Below are positions 5,278 through 11,713 of a stretch of 11,742 nt of DNA, one piece after another. Each line of letters opens with the position of its first letter. The stretch's first letter is position 1. Below the pieces are notes generated by a model. It saw only the letters and a program-made list of their open reading frames with translations, made no database searches and had not been told where the DNA came from. A program made the translations under genes and the position numbers. The stretch is from Kiritimatiellota bacterium (lineage in GTDB: Bacteria > Verrucomicrobiota > Kiritimatiellia > JAAZAB01), in contig VSJD01000073.1 of assembly GCA_008636095.1 (NCBI GenBank), positions 1 to 11,742 of the forward strand, in the 5' to 3' direction.

Positions 5278-6375
5278 TCACGCGCGCTTGTAAATTTGCG
5301 GATTCTGTCGCCGGCATTCTTCAATTACGGCGATCTGACGCCGGACTTGTTCCGGTGTGATTTTCAGCGGCGTGCCGCGGGTGAGCGTTTTATAGAGCAT
5401 GGAGTAAAAAGTCTCCGTCAAGTTTTGAGTGGCCGCGGTGGCAGCCGAATAGCCGGCCTTCTTGGATTTTGTGTCCGCCACGGGCCATGAACCGGTATGC
5501 CAGGTCAAATTCTCCTGCGGATAGGCCGGCATGCGGTCCGGTGTGCAAAGCGGTTCCTTGATTAATTTCTGTTTGGGGGCTTCGCCGAGTTTGAAGAACT
5601 TCCATTCCATGCTGGCCGTGGTGCCCTTCATGCCGCCCCGGGTGCCATAGACGTTATATACGAAACACGGATAGGCGCAACAGGATGAGATTTCCAGGTC
5701 AATTGTCGGATGCCCCCGACCACTCATGATCAATTTGACATAGTCTTCGGCGTCACCAAAGGAGTTATCGGTGTGATCCATGAAACACGTTATTTTTGGA
5801 ATGCCGTTGCCGAACAACTGCAGGGCCTGGTCCAGGGGATGCGGGCCCGTATTGGCCAGGTTGCCGCCGTTGCGGCTTTGCATGGTTTGCCAGTCCCAGC
5901 GCCGGCTGAACCCGTTGAAGGCGATCGAAATTTGTACAATGCGGCCCAACACGCCGGATTGAATCACCTTCTGTACCTGTACGAAGTAAGGGGCGAACCG
6001 GGACTGCTGGAAGATGGCGAACACATTCCCGGATTTCTTTGCCGCCGCGATAAGCTGGTCAACCTGTTTGACCTTTGCGGCCAAGGGCTTTTCGCAGAGA
6101 ACGTTATAGCCGGCTTTCAGAATTTCCAGGCTGACCGGTGCGTGCATATGACTGTACGTTGCGTTGACAATCAGGTCCAGGTCCCGGCGCTTGAACAGGT
6201 CATGGTAATCGGCGTACGCATCGCAGGCGTACTCCTCGGCCGCCCGCCGCCGCCGCTCCTCCATGAAATCTACGACCGCCATGATTTTAAACCGGGCATC
6301 TGTCTTGAGATAAACGCTGTGAATGCCCCGTCCACTGCGTCCTTGACCGATAATCGCCACCCTGATTTTCTTCAT
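5278..6375 (-). CDS. Gfo/Idh/MocA family NAD(P)-dependent oxidoreductase (1)
   Basis: Cytoplasmic sugar or cyclitol dehydrogenase of the glucose-fructose oxidoreductase / inositol dehydrogenase superfamily; the substrate is unknown. The 365 residues have an N-terminal Rossmann fold opening KIRVAIIGQGRSG (G10, G12, G15 dinucleotide loop), the catalytic-lysine motif CEKPLA (Lys96), and the C-terminal-domain motif NTGPHPLDQ (His179, Asp182), which supplies the substrate-side His. A GTG three codons upstream is only 1 nt from the AAGGAG, whereas the ATG at 6375 is 10 nt from it, so the ATG is chosen. It lies 98 bases after the second oxidoreductase on the same strand and is probably cotranscribed. 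No leader peptide is visible, unlike the Tat-exported members common in related bacteria. Confidence 0.92.
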   Translation of the reverse strand: MKKIRVAIIGQGRSGRGIHSVYLKTDARFKIMAVVDFMEERRRRAAEEYACDAYADYHDLFKRRDLDLIVNATYSHMHAPVSLEILKAGYNVLCEKPLAAKVKQVDQLIAAAKKSGNVFAIFQQSRFAPYFVQVQKVIQSGVLGRIVQISIAFNGFSRRWDWQTMQSRNGGNLANTGPHPLDQALQLFGNGIPKITCFMDHTDNSFGDAEDYVKLIMSGRGHPTIDLEISSCCAYPCFVYNVYGTRGGMKGTTASMEWKFFKLGEAPKQKLIKEPLCTPDRMPAYPQENLTWHTGSWPVADTKSKKAGYSAATAATQNLTETFYSMLYKTLTRGTPLKITPEQVRRQIAVIEECRRQNPQIYKRA

Positions 6376-6385
6376 TTGATCCACT

Positions 6386-6391
6386 CTCCTT
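6386..6391 (-). promoter_or_regulatory. Shine-Dalgarno AAGGAG of oxidoreductase 1
   Basis: AAGGAG on the minus strand lies 10 nt from the ATG at 6375 and only 1 nt from the in-frame GTG at 6384. The spacing decides for the ATG. Confidence 0.75.
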
Positions 6392-6473
6392 AAAAATGCG
6401 TTTCCTGCTCCAGATGAAATTTGCTAACGGTGTTTAATTAAGCATAGAACCCCGGCGGTTTCAAGGTGATAAT

Positions 6474-7622
6474 TTACAGGTTGATCCATTTCTGGCCGGA
6501 ACGCGAACTCCGCACGACGGCTTCCAGGAACGCCATGCCGCGGACACCATCGTGAACATCGGGATAATCGCGCTCCTTGATCTTGCGGCCTTCAGCGGTC
6601 GCCTCCAGTGCATCGTAAAAACGGCGGTAAAGATTGGCGAAGGCGTCATGAAATCCTTCCGGATGTCCCGCCGGCAGGCGTGTTGCCGCGGCTGCGGCCG
6701 GCCCTACAAAGCCCGTGCCGCGCCGCCGGATTTCGTTCGCGCGGTCTGTCCAATGGATGATCAAGGTGTCCGGATCCTGCTGGCGCCAGATTACGGCGCC
6801 TTTTTCGCCATAGACCCGGATTGCGAGCGCATTCTCTTCGCCCACGGCAATTTGACTGGCCCACAGCACTCCGCGCGCGCCGTTATCGAAGCGTAACAGC
6901 ACACTGCCGTCATCATCCAGTGTCCGGCCTTTGACGAACGTGGTCAGGTCCGCGCACAAGGACTTGATCTTAAGGCCGGTGATATACTCGGCCAGGTTTT
7001 CGCAATGCGAGCCGATGTCGCCCATGCAACAGGTAGCCCCGGCGTGTTTTGGGTCCGTGCGCCAAGCCGCCTGTTTCTGGCCGGTTGCTTCCAGGCGCGC
7101 GGCCAGCCAGCCCTGCGGATATTCCACCACGACGCGCCTGATTTTTCCCAGGCGACTGTCCCGTGCCAGGTCGCGGGCTTCCTTGACCATCGGGTAGCCG
7201 GTGTAATTATGGGTCAGGCAGAAGAGGCGGCCCGTTTTGCGCACCTCAAGCTCCAGGCGCCGGGCCTCGGCCAAAGTGGTGGTCATGGGCTTGTCGCAGA
7301 CGACGTGAAAGCCCTCCGCCAGCGCGGCCATGGCCGCCGGATAATGCACGTCATTGGGCGTTACGATGACGACGAAATCCATCCGCTCGCCTGCGGGCAA
7401 GCGCCGCTCGGCCGCGAACATCTCCTGGAAACTGCCGTAGATGCGGTGATCGGGTAGAAAGCATTCACGCCCGGCGGCCTGTGATTTCTCCGGCGAGCGG
7501 CTGAATGCCCCGCAGACCAGTTCCGCGCGGCCATCCATCAGCGCGGCGCGCCTATGCACGGCGCCGATAAACGCATCTTTACCCCCTCCGACCATACCCA
7601 TGCGCCATTTCCGTTTCTGCAT
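6474..7622 (-). CDS. Gfo/Idh/MocA family NAD(P)-dependent oxidoreductase (2)
   Basis: A 382-residue member of the same superfamily, but of a clearly different subfamily from its neighbour. It opens with RMGMVGGGKDAFIGAVHRR, where VGGGKDAFIG is the nucleotide loop, then VTPNDVHYPAA (88-97), CDKPMTTTLAEA with Lys111 (an EKP motif in the DKP form), THNYTGYPMV (137-146), EATGQKQAAWRTDP (178-191) and GDIGSHCENLAEY with His206. This subfamily is widespread in bacteria, usually annotated only as oxidoreductase; I know of no assigned substrate. The frame could begin at a TTG 11 codons earlier, but GGGAGG sits 8 nt before the ATG at 7622. The gene heads a minus-strand pair and is read from the divergent promoter region shared with the cupin gene. 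Confidence 0.93.
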   Translation of the reverse strand: MQKRKWRMGMVGGGKDAFIGAVHRRAALMDGRAELVCGAFSRSPEKSQAAGRECFLPDHRIYGSFQEMFAAERRLPAGERMDFVVIVTPNDVHYPAAMAALAEGFHVVCDKPMTTTLAEARRLELEVRKTGRLFCLTHNYTGYPMVKEARDLARDSRLGKIRRVVVEYPQGWLAARLEATGQKQAAWRTDPKHAGATCCMGDIGSHCENLAEYITGLKIKSLCADLTTFVKGRTLDDDGSVLLRFDNGARGVLWASQIAVGEENALAIRVYGEKGAVIWRQQDPDTLIIHWTDRANEIRRRGTGFVGPAAAAATRLPAGHPEGFHDAFANLYRRFYDALEATAEGRKIKERDYPDVHDGVRGMAFLEAVVRSSRSGQKWINL

Positions 7623-7630
7623 ATCCGGTG

Positions 7631-7636
7631 CCTCCC
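7631..7636 (-). promoter_or_regulatory. Shine-Dalgarno GGGAGG of oxidoreductase 2
   Basis: GGGAGG on the minus strand, 8 nt before the ATG at 7622, supports this start over the upstream in-frame TTG at 7655. Confidence 0.8.
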
Positions 7637-7676
7637 TGGTTGGTTGCCATGTCAAGGGTCACTCCATCAGTTGAAA

Positions 7677-7702
7677 ATTATCATGAATAAAAATACTGTC
7701 AA
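7677..7702 (-). promoter_or_regulatory. Candidate minus-strand promoter for the oxidoreductase pair
   Basis: On the minus strand TTGACA (7702-7697) matches the sigma-70 -35 consensus exactly. GATAAT (7682-7677) matches the -10 at five of six positions, but the spacer is only 14 nt, short of the ideal 17. An AT-rich spacer fits promoter DNA. It lies about 55 bases upstream of the ATG at 7622. Its -35 box is 5 bp from the -35 of the divergent plus-strand promoter, so one bound regulator could affect both. Confidence 0.4.
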
Positions 7703-7707
7703 TGGTT

Positions 7708-7737
7708 TTGACGCATCCTATTGACGCATCCTATAAT
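7708..7737 (+). promoter_or_regulatory. Candidate sigma-70 promoter for the cupin gene, made of a 13-bp tandem duplication
   Basis: TTGACG (7708-7713) and TATAAT (7732-7737) are separated by 18 nt, a strong consensus pair ending about 40 bases before the cupin ATG at 7778. The DNA is an exact tandem duplication of TTGACGCATCCTA (7708-7720 and 7721-7733). The first copy supplies the -35, and the junction after the second supplies the start of the -10. Confidence 0.65.
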
Positions 7738-7777
7738 CCTTTGGTAATGTGTTCGTGGTTCGCATGGAAAGAGGCTT

Positions 7778-8110
7778 ATGAAAACAGCAGACGAGTTGAA
7801 GGCGCATGCCGTCGGGTTGAAGGATTTTGTGGGCTATGCCGCCGGTGCGGTGGTCAGCAAGACGTTGATTGACAAGAAAGTCGGGACATTGACGCTCTTT
7901 GCCTTTGACGCCGGCCAGGGGCTCAGCGAGCATACGGCCCCTTATGATGCCGTGGTCCAGATACTGGATGGCGAAGCGGAGCTTGTCATTGCCGGTAAGT
8001 CGGTCAAAGCCAGGGCCGGCGAACTGGTGATTATGCCCTCCGGTGTGCCGCATGCGGTGCGGGCCGTACAACGGTTTAAAATGCTGTTGACCATGATCCG
8101 GGAGAAATAA
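7778..8110 (+). CDS. Single-domain cupin protein
   Basis: Small beta-barrel protein of 110 residues, cytoplasmic, of the cupin_2 type. Motif 1 is degenerate: GQGLSEHTAPYDAVVQILDG has His52, but the second metal His is Pro and the Glu is Asp57. Motif 2, GELVIMPSGVPHAV, keeps the PxGxxH pattern with His92. The block SKTLIDKKVGTLTLFAFDAG and the ending RFKMLLTMIR are characteristic of one widespread subfamily whose role is not known. Such proteins may bind metal or a small sugar or acid ligand. It is transcribed divergently from the two oxidoreductases, which hints at a shared metabolic task. An AGAGG lies only about 3 nt before the ATG, so the Shine-Dalgarno is suboptimal. Confidence 0.85.
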   Translation: MKTADELKAHAVGLKDFVGYAAGAVVSKTLIDKKVGTLTLFAFDAGQGLSEHTAPYDAVVQILDGEAELVIAGKSVKARAGELVIMPSGVPHAVRAVQRFKMLLTMIREK

Positions 8111-8312
8111 GCGGGCGGTCCAGGCGCTGCTCAACACAGACGTCCCGCCTTTCCCGAAATTTCTGCGTCGGGTGCCACTGGCGTTCGGTGATGCAGGTCC
8201 TCATCTTGGATGCGAATAGCAGTCGGACCTTCAAGGATTTCTCGCCGCCTGCGATCCCAAAGGCTTCGCGCACATAAGCCTGCGGGTCGAAGTTCTGAAA
8301 CCGCGTCAAGTT
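8106..8312 (-). pseudogene. Remnant of a WYL-domain transcriptional regulator
   Basis: The minus-strand frame here reads NLTRFQNFDPQAYVREAFGI, then GEKSLKVRLLFASKM and ITERQWHPTQKFRE. This is the pattern of the C-terminal part of WYL regulators (F-D-P-x-x-Y ... S-F-G-I ... V-x-L-x-F-S ... E-R-x-W-H-P-S-Q). About 69 residues survive. The DNA-binding half and most of the WYL domain are missing: the protein-N-terminal side stops abruptly at the repeat cluster starting at 8311. The other side runs into the convergent cupin stop with no family-like ending. I infer a decayed gene cut by repeat insertion or deletion. The 115-residue open frame spanning it is partly repeat sequence. Confidence 0.7.
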
Positions 8313-8440
8313 AGGCCGCCAAAGGCGGCAACAAAAAACACTGGATTCCCGACTCGTGCTTCGTAGCGAAGGCTTGCTTCGCAGAGTAGCATCAGGTCGG
8401 GAAAGACAGAAAATATTCAGCACCCCCGCACAACTGAGGC
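8311..8440. repeat. Repeat cluster with a hairpin nested inside another repeat
   Basis: It starts with the TTAGGCCGCC-AAAGGCGGCAAC hairpin (8311-8332). It continues with GGATTCCCGAC (8343-8353), a 39-nt insert (8354-8392) and CAGGTCGGGAAAGACAG through ATATTCAG (8393-8420), ending near CTGAGG (8434-8439). The flanks of the insert match 11592-11630 almost base for base, where the insert is absent. The insert is itself a hairpin (GCGAAG 8364-8369 with CTTCGC 8375-8380, TGCT and AGCA outside). This copy of the 11479-11659 element lacks its left end. Confidence 0.65.
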
Positions 8441-8447
8441 GTTAACG

Positions 8448-9338
8448 CTAATAGACCTTTCGGCTTGTTTTTACATCGCCTGCCGATAAAATATTTTTGC
8501 ATGTCTTGCTGTAAACAGTATTACGCAAAAATAGTTTTTCAAAATCGGCTTTCTTAAATGGGCGGCCCCATCCTGTGAACATGAAAAACTCACGCGGGAC
8601 ACTATCATGAAAACCCATGTTTTCATTCATTTTCACATGTCGTTTCATAAATGCGGCCCCGTATGTTTTTTTCGTCGGGGCTTTTTCTCCTCCGACCCAC
8701 GGAAGCCACTCGAAAATCTGGGATTCGTGGCATAACGCCATTTGAGTTTTTATATCGAATGTTTCCGCGATATTCACCGCCGCATGATAAGTGTTTTCAT
8801 TGGCGTATGTATCATAGACATTTATAATTGCCGGGGATATGACCTTCTTTTTTACCAGGCCCCCGATTGTCGGATAAGCGTTCGGTACGCCGAGCTGGTA
8901 CGCGACCATCCTCACGGCGCACGCGGTGTTATAATGATCGATATGTATCCCGGCCAGCGGATTGGATACCACCGGAGGACAGAATATATAATCCGGCTCG
9001 AACGAACGGATAGTGTTCCAAAGCCCTCCCAGCAGATTCCTGTCGTTGAGTACCTGGGCGTTGACATGGAAACCGTCAAGGCATTTGAGGCATTCATAGG
9101 AAGCCCCGATTATAGCCGCGCTTTGCATGGCTTCTTTTTCACGTCGGCGGAATGTTTGTTCCGGTTCCATTTCGTGGTGGCCGAAAGCGCCCCTTGACGT
9201 CGCGACTATTTTCATCTCCACATCATCGCCGTAATGCTTCTTCAGCAGGGCGAAAAGGCCGCCCGCCTCAAATTCAAAATCATCCTGATGCGCCATTATG
9301 GACATTATTTTCAACTGGTTATTTTTCCTGGTTTTCAT
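8448..9338 (-). CDS. PIG-L (LmbE-like) family deacetylase
   Basis: PIG-L enzymes are zinc-dependent deacetylases of N-acetylglucosaminyl compounds (family knowledge; the substrate here is unknown). In 296 residues the zinc and catalytic motif is AHQDD at 16-20 (usual form AHPDD: His17 and Asp20 zinc ligands, Asp19 general base), followed by the TSRGAFGHHE loop (47-56), RRREKEA (64-70) and HIDH at 132-135, where His135 is the third expected zinc ligand. The Pro-to-Gln change in AHQDD is mild. There is no signal peptide. The ATG at 9338 follows an in-frame stop by one codon. GGAGG lies too far upstream (about 16-20 nt), so initiation is poorly supported, and the Met at 9305 is an alternative. 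Lower GC than its left neighbours suggests a different origin. Confidence 0.9.
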   Translation of the reverse strand: MKTRKNNQLKIMSIMAHQDDFEFEAGGLFALLKKHYGDDVEMKIVATSRGAFGHHEMEPEQTFRRREKEAMQSAAIIGASYECLKCLDGFHVNAQVLNDRNLLGGLWNTIRSFEPDYIFCPPVVSNPLAGIHIDHYNTACAVRMVAYQLGVPNAYPTIGGLVKKKVISPAIINVYDTYANENTYHAAVNIAETFDIKTQMALCHESQIFEWLPWVGGEKAPTKKTYGAAFMKRHVKMNENMGFHDSVPREFFMFTGWGRPFKKADFEKLFLRNTVYSKTCKNILSAGDVKTSRKVY

Positions 9339-9625
9339 ATTTCAACGCCGAAGACCCCCTCCTGAATTCAATGCCGTCAAACCTCCATGTCACGGCCTTG
9401 CGGCAGGTTTCAGCGATGGTTTTGGCCCTGTTCGCAATAATTTATGTGCATTATGATCGGATTGTTCATTCGCAATATTCCTCTGTTTTATATCTTTATG
9501 ATAAGAAATCGCTTTTCTGGCAGTATGGATATCCGCCCATTGAAACCGACCTGACTAAGCGTTTTATAGTGGGAATGTGTCAAAATAGGGCCGAGCTGTC
9601 AAGGTCTGAAGGATAAAAAGTTGGC

Positions 9626-9766
9626 ATGGGGGCGCTGATTACGCGTAAAATATTTGAGGGTTTGGCGCATTTGCGTAAGGGTATTGATCACATCCATCGC
9701 TCCGGCCTGGCGTTTTCCCAGCCAATGCAGAACGGGTTGTTGAAATTAATCAAAAAAGCGGCTTGA
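9626..9766 (+). CDS. Possible small ORF or gene fragment (46 residues)
   Basis: The frame starts at an ATG a few codons after an in-frame stop and encodes a basic, probably helical peptide (MGALITRKIFEGLAHLRK at the start, LLKLIKKAA at the end). It has only a distant AAGG upstream and no recognisable family. It may be a real small gene, the tail of a decayed one, or chance. Confidence 0.2.
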   Translation: MGALITRKIFEGLAHLRKGIDHIHRSGLAFSQPMQNGLLKLIKKAA

Positions 9767-9781
9767 CCGTTGCCAAATTGA

Positions 9782-9810
9782 TTGTACTTTACAACATGTG
9801 CTTTTAGAAT
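9782..9810 (+). promoter_or_regulatory. Weak candidate promoter for the ceramidase-like gene
   Basis: TTGTAC (9782-9787) and TAGAAT (9805-9810) are 17 nt apart. The -10 matches five of six consensus bases, the -35 only three. It lies about 80 bases before the ATG at 9893 in AT-rich DNA. Confidence 0.3.
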
Positions 9811-9881
9811 GAAATTTTTGCTGGAAAAAATTCATGGGATCAGGTTGTGCGTTTTGTGAAGTTTTACAGGATGCTCAGGCT

Positions 9882-9886
9882 GGAGG
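9882..9886 (+). promoter_or_regulatory. Shine-Dalgarno GGAGG of the ceramidase-like gene
   Basis: GGAGG lies 6 nt before the ATG at 9893. The in-frame ATG at 9902 would be 15 nt away, so 9893 is preferred. Confidence 0.75.
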
Positions 9887-9892
9887 TATGAA

Positions 9893-11464
9893 ATGGGTGC
9901 TATGAATAGAAAGCGGTTTTCAAAGACCGGTATTGACACGGGAAATGGCACTGCAATCGGCTCATCGGCCTCGATGTCAGGGGCGGGCGCTCCAGCCGGT
10001 TCTTTGCGCGCCGGCGTGGCCAAAAGCAATATCACCACCGATGCCAAAGGGGTGGTGATTAATGATCCGTTATACGCTAAAGCCCTGGTTTTGGACGACG
10101 GCCGGACAAAGGTGGCCATCATTGCAATGGACACTACAGCGATAGGTGGTAGACGAATTACCCAGGGGATGCTGGACGATGTTGGGGACGACTTTCTGCC
10201 GAAGCTGCGCAGGCGAATTCAGAAAGAGCTAAAAATTCCCGGTTGTAACGTTCTGGTCAACGCCTCTCACACCCACCCGCCGGGCCGGCTGTTATGCGAT
10301 GACGCCAGCCAAGTCAACCGGACGTTTGATGCGGTCAGCCGGGCCCTGCAGAATATGACAAAAGTAAAGGTCGGCTGGGGCCGCGGTTATGAAGACCGCA
10401 TAACGATGAACCGAACCCTCATGCTGAAGAACGGCAAAAGCTGGACGATCCGCCACACCAATCCCTGCCCGCCGGATGAAGAGGTCGCGGGTGTTGGGCC
10501 AATTGATCCTGAAATAGGCATACTTCGAATAGACCGAATGGATGGGCGGCCGCTGGCGGTGGTCTACAACTTCGCCGGACATCCCCTTTTCGGTGATCCG
10601 CGCGGAGCTATTACCGCCAATTTCCCTGGTTTTGCCTCAAAAGTCATCGAAGCGAACCTGGGCCATGACGCTATGGCATTGTTCTTGCAGGGAGCTGGCG
10701 GAGACATTATGGATGTATTCTTTAAAGACTTCAACCGTCCCAGAGACACCAAACCGCTCGGCATAATGCTGGGCCTGAGTACCTTGAAAGCGCTAAAAGA
10801 TATACAGACCCAGGATGCAAAGCTGAGTGTAATTTCTGAAACAATAAAGCTTCCTAGAAGAACCGACATCCCTGAACGTATTAAATCACTGCAGCAGGAG
10901 CAGGCCGAACTGCTCGAATGCCTGAGGTTCACCAGTCTGAACTTCAAAGCCTTCCTGCCTTTATACATCAAATACGCGCTCAGTCCTGATTACCCGGCGG
11001 ATTATTCTTACCGGTATCTGCAGGATAAAAAAATAGGCGCCGATGAGCTTGCCGCTATGGATTTTCATAACAGGCAAAGCATTGAGAAATATCTCAAGAA
11101 CATTTACGCCATGGAAAAATTGGCGAGAATCCAGGATAAGATAGCTACATTGAAGAAGCATCAGGCGCTAAACAAGGAAGCCGGCGAGGCCACAATACCG
11201 GCCGAGGTGCAGGGTATTAAAATCGGAGATTGCGTGCTGATAACTTCTCCGGCGGAAGTGCTCGTCGAAGTCGGCCTGAATGTCAAAAAGGCCTCGCCTT
11301 ATAAGTACACCTTTATGGCGGCCTTTTCAAACGGTTATATGCACTACGGTCCCCCGGCAGGCGCGTACAGCAAGGGAGGGTACGAAGTGACCGAGTGCCT
11401 GTTGGCCCCGCAATGGCAGAAGATTTATGAGCGCAAGGCCGGCGAAATAATCCGCAGGCTGTGA
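9893..11464 (+). CDS. Neutral/alkaline ceramidase-like hydrolase
   Basis: The 523-residue protein belongs to the neutral/alkaline ceramidase N-terminal domain family, zinc amidases that cleave N-acyl bonds. Visible landmarks are LRAGVAKSNIT (38-48), SHTH (125-128) and NFAGHPL with His230 as zinc-site histidines, FLQGAGGDI (264-272), SPAE with Glu455, and NGYMHYGP plus GGYE (480-498) near the expected zinc Tyr. The family's nucleophile motif GDVSPN reads GDIMDV here, so the Ser is absent. Residues about 310-435 are a long charged helical insertion, and the C-terminal Ig-like domain of true ceramidases is lacking. The N-terminus (NRKRFSK, then a Gly/Ser/Ala-rich stretch to about 36) resembles a damaged Tat signal. 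Substrate unknown; amidase or ester hydrolase is a reasonable guess. Confidence 0.82.
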   Translation: MGAMNRKRFSKTGIDTGNGTAIGSSASMSGAGAPAGSLRAGVAKSNITTDAKGVVINDPLYAKALVLDDGRTKVAIIAMDTTAIGGRRITQGMLDDVGDDFLPKLRRRIQKELKIPGCNVLVNASHTHPPGRLLCDDASQVNRTFDAVSRALQNMTKVKVGWGRGYEDRITMNRTLMLKNGKSWTIRHTNPCPPDEEVAGVGPIDPEIGILRIDRMDGRPLAVVYNFAGHPLFGDPRGAITANFPGFASKVIEANLGHDAMALFLQGAGGDIMDVFFKDFNRPRDTKPLGIMLGLSTLKALKDIQTQDAKLSVISETIKLPRRTDIPERIKSLQQEQAELLECLRFTSLNFKAFLPLYIKYALSPDYPADYSYRYLQDKKIGADELAAMDFHNRQSIEKYLKNIYAMEKLARIQDKIATLKKHQALNKEAGEATIPAEVQGIKIGDCVLITSPAEVLVEVGLNVKKASPYKYTFMAAFSNGYMHYGPPAGAYSKGGYEVTECLLAPQWQKIYERKAGEIIRRL

Positions 11465-11478
11465 GGATTATAAGGTAC

Positions 11479-11659
11479 CCCCTCAGAGTACGTGGGGGCA
11501 AAACGATGGCAGTCTTCAATGTTGTCATTCCCGCCCCGTGTCAAAGCACGGGGTAAACTCCAGCGGTCCCGATCGCGAAGCGCATCGGGATGGATTCCCG
11601 ACCAGGTCGGGAATGACAGAAAATATTCAGTAACCCCCACGCAACTTATAGCTGAGGGG
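11479..11659. repeat. MITE-like inverted-repeat element (about 181 bp)
   Basis: The outer ends are CCCCTCAG (11479-11486) and CTGAGGGG (11652-11659), with a second inverted pair just inside, CGTGGGGG (11491-11498) and CCCCCACG (11634-11641). Further in, TGTCATTCCCG (11523-11533) pairs perfectly with CGGGAATGACA (11608-11618). Three hairpins lie between: CCCCGTG/CACGGGG (11534-11553), TCCCGAT/ATCGGGA (11567-11590) and TTCCCGACC/GGTCGGGAA (11595-11613). It begins about 15 bases after the ceramidase-like stop and encodes nothing. Its right half is repeated at 8393-8440. Confidence 0.7.
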
Positions 11660-11713
11660 TTGCAAATAAATCGAAAAAATCACCATTTGTAACTCGTTGA
11701 CCATCAAGGACTA

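Larger units (their letters stand above)
9339..9892. other. 554-base gap without a convincing gene, AT-rich in part
   Basis: The gap separates the PIG-L and ceramidase-like genes, which are transcribed away from each other, so it should contain both promoters. The stretch 9430-9520 is AT-rich. A plus-strand frame ending at 9616 (from an ATG at 9371, 81 residues, one hydrophobic stretch) and a 46-codon frame at 9626-9766 are the best open frames. Neither resembles a protein I know. On the minus strand a short frame over about 9350-9430 (AKTIAETCRKAVTWRF) looks protein-like but is bounded by stops. Decayed coding sequence is possible. Confidence 0.5.

Noticed and set aside
7718..8137. A 139-residue minus-strand frame opposite the cupin gene
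   Set aside because: The plus strand has a clear cupin with a promoter. The antisense frame has no recognisable motifs.
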